37,904 nucleotides of DNA. It comes from TTA-H9 sp002071415 (GTDB lineage Bacteria; Bacteroidota; Bacteroidia; Bacteroidales; TTA-H9). Of the stretch, positions 34,559 through 37,904 are shown piece by piece. The stretch's first letter is position 1. Each line of letters begins with the position of its first letter. Where the stretch lies: NCBI GenBank assembly GCA_035411425.1, contig DAONSX010000022.1, forward strand, positions 1 through 37,904, written 5' to 3'. Both the position numbers and the translations under genes were made by a program. The notes below the pieces were generated by a model. That model was not told the DNA's origin. It searched no databases and saw only the letters and a program-made list of their open reading frames with translations.

Positions 34559-35494
34559 TTACTTGTAATCGTCAGGGTTCCAAATTATTCCCCAGTTTTT
34601 AACGTAAGCAGTGATTGAACCCAACCCTACTTCGGCCCTCCGCTTGTCAACATTATCGGGATCTTCAATTGGGCAGACATAATATTTTTTGCCCTTGTCG
34701 TCGTAGCATATCTGGCTACCATATACCTGTTTTCTACCCTCAGCCAATGCTACCCTATCCTCTAGCAATGCCAGATTGGCTGGGCTGGCGTTTCCATTTT
34801 TAACCGCTTCTCTCATCATCGGCAGGTAGTGTTGCTGAGTTTTTGAATCGGAATGCTGGATAACCAAAAAAATGGATGCGCTGGCCTGCTCCCCAACCCT
34901 ATCCTTCCCTACCCATCCTTTTGTGTCCAGAATGTTTTTGATTTTCACCAAGTTGATGCTGTCAACTTTAATCATCACCTGTATCAGGCTGTCCTTCACC
35001 CTGCTCTGGTAACCGTACTGCCTCTCTGCCTCAATAAACTTATTACGAATGTCCTGATCGTCATAGAAGATTTGAATAAGTTCTTTTTGCAAAGGCTTAT
35101 CGTAGCTGGCCTCTATGATGTTCAGCTTGCTTTGAACTTTTTCCAGCAACGGTACCCATCTTTTATCCCCGTGTAAGGTATTTAGGTCCGGGTCCCGCTG
35201 CAGCTGATCAATGTTGGTAAATCCTTTATCAACTGCAAGGTTAAGCCAGTCAAACGCCACATCAAAATCGTTGGCCAACGAAGCAGCACACGCAGCGTTA
35301 TACAGGTGCTTTTCCGTGTTGATGGTGAAGGCCAACTTAAAATACTCCTCGGCCAAGGTATAATTTTTGGCCCAGTAGGCAGAATCTGCCTTTTGCATAT
35401 ATGCATCATAATCCTGCGCCATAAGAGAAACAGACCAAACTGCGGTTAATAGCAGAAGTAAGAAGTTCTTACTTTTTGATAATGAATTTTTCAT
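34559..35494 (-). CDS. Secreted TPR-like protein with DUF6624 C-terminal region
   Basis: A 311-residue exported protein. A signal peptide covers residues 1-26 (FLLLLLTAVWSVSLMAQ). Residues about 27-120 form two to three TPR-like helical repeats (YMQKADSAYWAKNYTLAEEY; HLYNAACAASLANDFDVAF). The C-terminal 180 residues match the DUF6624 pattern: LLEDRVALAEGRKQVYGSQI near residue 245, then YYVCPIEDPDNVDKRRAEVG and the ending WGIIWNPDDYK. Function unknown. Base use differs from the core: more GC-rich, and no TCGA tetranucleotide. Its ATG lies 26 nt inside the end of the upstream T9SS cargo gene, a long overlap for a bacterial pair. ATG start supported by the signal peptide. Confidence 0.85.
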   Translation of the reverse strand: MKNSLSKSKNFLLLLLTAVWSVSLMAQDYDAYMQKADSAYWAKNYTLAEEYFKLAFTINTEKHLYNAACAASLANDFDVAFDWLNLAVDKGFTNIDQLQRDPDLNTLHGDKRWVPLLEKVQSKLNIIEASYDKPLQKELIQIFYDDQDIRNKFIEAERQYGYQSRVKDSLIQVMIKVDSINLVKIKNILDTKGWVGKDRVGEQASASIFLVIQHSDSKTQQHYLPMMREAVKNGNASPANLALLEDRVALAEGRKQVYGSQICYDDKGKKYYVCPIEDPDNVDKRRAEVGLGSITAYVKNWGIIWNPDDYK

Positions 35495-36317
35495 AAAAAA
35501 TTTGTTTACTGGAAGTGAATAATTGAATTATATACATTCCAGAGCAAAGCTTTTGGTAAGGAATTTCGTAATTATTTAAAATTTTGGGAGTATGGAAGGC
35601 TTCTTGGAAGGCAGATTTTCCACTTATTTGAGTAACAATATATGAGGTAACTGGAATATTGCAATTAATTTTTATAAGACCGGATGATGGATTAGGGAAA
35701 ATAGAGATATTTTTAGTAATTAAGGTTTCAATTGATAGATAAGGGTCATACCCAAATATAAATCCTAGATCACCAAACAGCGGAACATGAGTCGGACCGT
35801 TAGTATCTTCTGGGCAGAAAACGCTATCCTTTGTGAACATATTAGTTGTGTGAAAATAAGGTGCAGTAGGATCAAAACCTAAGACAAAAAACTGGTAACT
35901 ACCTTCTATAATCGCGACATTCATTGGAGGATTCGCAGGTGGATTATTCGGCAAATACGGTGCATGGAATAAGGCTGTATCCCAGCGGATAATCACAGGG
36001 TAGGTATAGTTTATAGCAAAATCCTCATCAGTTGACATCGTAGGGTAAATCCAGTAAGGATAAGCCTTAACTTTTGTTGAATCTACATTCATATTATACA
36101 TAAAGACATTGAATGCATTGGGGTCATATTCAGGTGTCCCTTCCCCAAGCTGGTAATCAATTCCTTCTGTTGCTGTAGTATCAAACACCATCCAAAGTGT
36201 ATCGCGCTGGCCACTGCCATCCTCAAAAGCAATGTGGAAACGCCAGGGTTGCTGGGCTGTTGTAATTAAAATTGTACAAAGCAAAATTGCTAAGAGGGTT
36301 AACTGTTTCTTTTTCAC
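35469..36317 (-). CDS. Small secreted protein with T9SS sorting domain
   Basis: A 282-residue exported protein of unknown function. A signal peptide covers residues 1-21 (LTLLAILLCTILITTAQ). The mature region (22-200) is beta-rich, with many Asp, Pro and aromatic residues and no family I recognise. The last 80 residues are a type A T9SS sorting domain: ISIFPNPSSGLIKINCNIPV near residue 205, then CSGMYIIQLFTSSKQIFYEK and the basic end IIKK. The start is GTG at 36315-36317; an in-frame stop lies five codons upstream, leaving no ATG. It begins about 80 nt after the attC-like repeat in the direction of transcription and overlaps the DUF6624 gene by 26 nt. No TCGA tetranucleotide occurs in it. Confidence 0.85.
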   Translation of the reverse strand: MKKKQLTLLAILLCTILITTAQQPWRFHIAFEDGSGQRDTLWMVFDTTATEGIDYQLGEGTPEYDPNAFNVFMYNMNVDSTKVKAYPYWIYPTMSTDEDFAINYTYPVIIRWDTALFHAPYLPNNPPANPPMNVAIIEGSYQFFVLGFDPTAPYFHTTNMFTKDSVFCPEDTNGPTHVPLFGDLGFIFGYDPYLSIETLITKNISIFPNPSSGLIKINCNIPVTSYIVTQISGKSAFQEAFHTPKILNNYEIPYQKLCSGMYIIQLFTSSKQIFYEKFIIKK

Positions 36318-36350
36318 AATTGAGTTTGTTTAAGGGTTTAAAATTACAAC

Positions 36351-36378
36351 TAAAATTAATGTATTCACTTTTGGCCAA
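36351..36378 (-). promoter_or_regulatory. Possible promoter of the small T9SS cargo gene
   Basis: On the minus strand TTG (36376-36378), 17-nt spacer, TAATTTTA (36351-36358). The -7 differs from TAnnTTTG only in its last base. Predicted leader about 28 nt. Confidence 0.3.
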
Positions 36379-36389
36379 TTTTACATTAC

Positions 36390-36521
36390 ACCTAAAGGTT
36401 ATAGCTATGAAGCGTGGCGGTTTTGGAATACAAATCTTTCAAGGTACACTAATGTATATTTGAAAACGAATATTTCAAATTACTACCAAACCCGCCATGC
36501 TTTATGAGCTTTTGTTAGGGC
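36390..36521 (-). repeat. attC-like imperfect inverted repeat
   Basis: Bases 36403-36426 pair with 36486-36510 over 24 positions, with one mismatch (T421/C491), two G-T wobbles and one unpaired base (G36506); the loop is 59 nt. Read on the minus strand, the outer ends are GCCCTAAC (36521-36514), which fits the integron RYYYAAC box, and CTTTAGGT (36397-36390), one base off the GTTRRRY box. Size (about 130 nt), the single extrahelical base and the boxes flanking the arms are features of attC sites. The stop codon TAA of the adjacent gene lies inside the first box, as often seen in gene cassettes. The function is inferred; no integrase gene is in the window. Confidence 0.45.
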
Positions 36522-36997
36522 TTTTTTATTAGTCTTCTAAGGTTAAATACTCTCATTAGCATGTAAAATCCTAAAACTATAATACTAAATATCAATATTT
36601 GATTAAATAACCTGGACTTATTAGATAATGTTCTCTCCTCAACAATTTGCCATGGACTTAAGAAACTAAGCTCAGAGTTATTTATTTGACCTATACCATG
36701 GTAAATAATGCTGTCATTCCTTAAAACAGCAATATTTGTTTCTTCTTTATCTACATATTTAACAATAATATCATTTTTGTTTATCGCCATAGCTACTACA
36801 TTTTTTATAATATCATCAAAATTATTATTATTCTTAATTGAGATAGAATAAGAAGAAAAATAATCTATCCTGTGTAGATAAAACACATCATTTAATTGAT
36901 AATAGTTTATTTCTTTGCCCATTCTAGTAATTCCATATAATATGACTAAAACAAGTAGTAAAAATGTTAATATGTAGTTCATTTTTCTTTTTGACAT
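36515..36997 (-). CDS. Small two-TM membrane protein
   Basis: A 160-residue protein I do not recognise. Two hydrophobic helices, residues about 8-24 (ILTFLLLVLVILYGIT) and about 133-152 (ILIFSIIVLGFYMLMRVF), enclose about 105 residues of polar, Asn/Ile-rich sequence. If the basic N-terminus (KRK) and basic C-terminus (RRLIKK) stay in the cytosol, the middle lies in the periplasm. It is AT-rich and free of TCGA. It lies 51 nt downstream of the lipoprotein gene, with a hairpin between. The stop codon overlaps the attC-like repeat. A partner or immunity role for the lipoprotein is only a guess. ATG start. Confidence 0.65.
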   Translation of the reverse strand: MSKRKMNYILTFLLLVLVILYGITRMGKEINYYQLNDVFYLHRIDYFSSYSISIKNNNNFDDIIKNVVAMAINKNDIIVKYVDKEETNIAVLRNDSIIYHGIGQINNSELSFLSPWQIVEERTLSNKSRLFNQILIFSIIVLGFYMLMRVFNLRRLIKKP

Positions 36998-37010
36998 AAT
37001 TCAAGAAGTT

Positions 37011-37037
37011 AAAAGGGGGAACTTTTTCAAGTTCCCC
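37011..37037 (-). terminator. Hairpin/terminator after the lipoprotein gene
   Basis: Bases 37016-37024 pair perfectly with 37029-37037 (GGGGAACTT/AAGTTCCCC, 4-nt loop). On the minus strand the stem is followed by CTTTT (37015-37011). It begins 11 nt beyond the lipoprotein stop and ends 13 nt before the next ATG, so it may reduce rather than block transcription of the membrane-protein gene. Confidence 0.6.
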
Positions 37038-37048
37038 TTGATTGTACA

Positions 37049-37741
37049 TTAGAGTTGCATAATTACAGATATGGCTGAAGCCCCAGCGTATCCAACAGCA
37101 CCTCCCATACATCCACCGACACAATCAACACCAAGAACTTTCCACCAATTAATAGCTTTCGTTGATTTAAACCTACCCGCGGCGACATACTGAATACCAT
37201 TTAAGCCACCCTGATCTTCCGGAGACCAGAATATTGCTGTATGCCTTGCAACTGCAAGGTGTTCATAATATAAATCTAAGTCTGATCCACTAAATATTGT
37301 ATTAGCCTGAATTTCTCTGTCTTCAATTGATGTTAGAATTTCATTTAGGTTGTTAGCATTCCTAAATAAATCAAAAGTTTTCTTTACTTCAACCTTATAA
37401 GCTTCGGAAACATTAAATTGATTAATCCAAACATATGGATCCAAATCATTAAAATTATCTGGAAAAGCAGGAATAGAACTTAATGAAGTATTCTGATATT
37501 TTTCATTAAGAATCTGCTCAACAAATGACTTTGTTTCCGATGTGATTGGTATTTCGGTCGTGTTTTCCAAAACATATTTCAAGGCTTCATTATGGAGAAC
37601 TCCAACATCTTCTTTTGGATTTACAAAATTACTTTTAAGATTGTCTTCTTTTGTAATCTGATCCTGTGACTTATTACAGCCAATTAAGACAATTAAAATA
37701 AAAATTGATGTTAATCCATTCAGTTTAAAAAAAGTTTTCAT
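37049..37741 (-). CDS. Lipoprotein with glycine-rich hydrophobic C-terminus
   Basis: A 230-residue predicted lipoprotein. The signal peptide ends in the lipobox VLIGC with Cys22. Residues 23-195 are polar and mostly helical in look, with no enzyme motif. The last 40 residues change character: INWWKVLGVDCVGGCMGGAV followed by GYAGASAISVIMQL, a Gly/Ala-rich hydrophobic tail with two extra cysteines. I know this WW-K-V...GG layout from uncharacterised Bacteroidota lipoproteins; the tail resembles glycine-zipper membrane segments of some bacteriocins, but that is a likeness of composition only. AT-rich, with no TCGA. It is followed by a hairpin and the two-TM protein gene. ATG start. Confidence 0.75.
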   Translation of the reverse strand: MKTFFKLNGLTSIFILIVLIGCNKSQDQITKEDNLKSNFVNPKEDVGVLHNEALKYVLENTTEIPITSETKSFVEQILNEKYQNTSLSSIPAFPDNFNDLDPYVWINQFNVSEAYKVEVKKTFDLFRNANNLNEILTSIEDREIQANTIFSGSDLDLYYEHLAVARHTAIFWSPEDQGGLNGIQYVAAGRFKSTKAINWWKVLGVDCVGGCMGGAVGYAGASAISVIMQL

Positions 37742-37752
37742 TTTGTATAAAT

Positions 37753-37887
37753 TTAAAATAATGCCTTACTTTGTTTCCCAGGAGTGTTCAGGTCAAATTT
37801 TTCTCCTGTTATAGACAAAATTGTTAGTTCTCTATTATTTTTTTCTCCCAAACAGAGAACATCTCTCAGGTATGGTTTTAACTTGTC
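37753..37887 (-). pseudogene. Possible 3' fragment of a gene at the window edge
   Basis: A minus-strand frame open for 44 codons, preceded at once by an in-frame TGA and without ATG. The peptide (for example LKPYLRDVLCLGEKNNREL, then LSITGEKFDLNTPG) has protein-like composition. It ends 12 nt upstream of the lipoprotein ATG. A competing 21-codon frame, MGNLRQVKTIPERC and on, starts in the last bases of the window. Either a broken gene end or the 5' part of a cassette; too short to decide. Confidence 0.2.
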
Positions 37888-37904
37888 TCAAATTGCCCAT
37901 AACG

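Noticed and set aside
1..37904. tRNA, rRNA, CRISPR arrays and insertion sequences
   Set aside because: I looked for tRNA T-loop-like sequences, regularly spaced direct repeats, and transposase motifs, and found none that hold up; TTCGAA-rich strings in core genes are codon use, not tRNA T-arms.

Overview
The window is a chromosomal segment of a Bacteroidota bacterium, most likely from or near Bacteroidales. Four things point there: a porP/sprF-gldK-gldL-gldM-gldN type IX secretion (T9SS) and gliding cluster, proteins with T9SS C-terminal sorting domains, a DAHP synthase with a C-terminal chorismate mutase as in Porphyromonas, and promoters of the Bacteroidota type (-33 TTG, -7 TAnnTTTG, often TAATTTTG here). 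Starts are preceded by A/T-rich sequence, not Shine-Dalgarno motifs. Base composition is AT-rich.

Layout. 1-6.4 kb: a cytidylate kinase-like gene (+), then on the minus strand an ArsR-type regulator, dnaE, trxA and a DUF58 protein. 6.8-10.6 kb (+): asnS, then rpoN (sigma-54) with a PAP2-like membrane protein 4 nt behind it. 10.6-13.4 kb (-): an outer-membrane beta-barrel protein and two tandem YitT-family membrane proteins. 13.5-20.1 kb (+): the T9SS core operon, with a good promoter about 200 nt upstream of porP and a rho-independent terminator after gldN. 20.3-26.4 kb (-): a secreted M28 peptidase, mfd, and a polyphosphate-glucokinase-like ROK kinase. 26.5-31.1 kb (-): an ECF sigma factor, overlapping by 4 nt a protein that joins an anti-sigma-like N-terminus to an outer-membrane barrel-like domain, followed by a six-PKD T9SS cargo protein. 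31.2-33.8 kb (-): DAHP synthase/chorismate mutase and fumC.

From about 34.1 kb to the end the sequence changes character. The tetranucleotide TCGA, frequent in the core genes (about 12 in asnS alone by eye), is not seen once in 3.8 kb. This stretch holds a DUF6624-type protein, a small T9SS cargo, a 24-bp imperfect inverted repeat with a single bulged base that resembles an integron attC site, a small two-TM membrane protein whose stop codon lies inside that repeat, and a lipoprotein with a glycine-rich hydrophobic tail. I read it as acquired DNA, possibly one or more integron-like cassettes. It is the most interesting part of the window.

How the genes connect: PorP/SprF and GldK-N build the T9SS, which would export the two CTD proteins (26.5-29.1 and 35.5-36.3 kb). 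The ECF sigma/beta-barrel pair probably senses envelope state and may control the adjacent PKD cargo. The remaining genes are housekeeping (replication, transcription-coupled repair, tRNA charging, TCA cycle, aromatic synthesis). No rRNA, tRNA, CRISPR array or intact insertion sequence was found.
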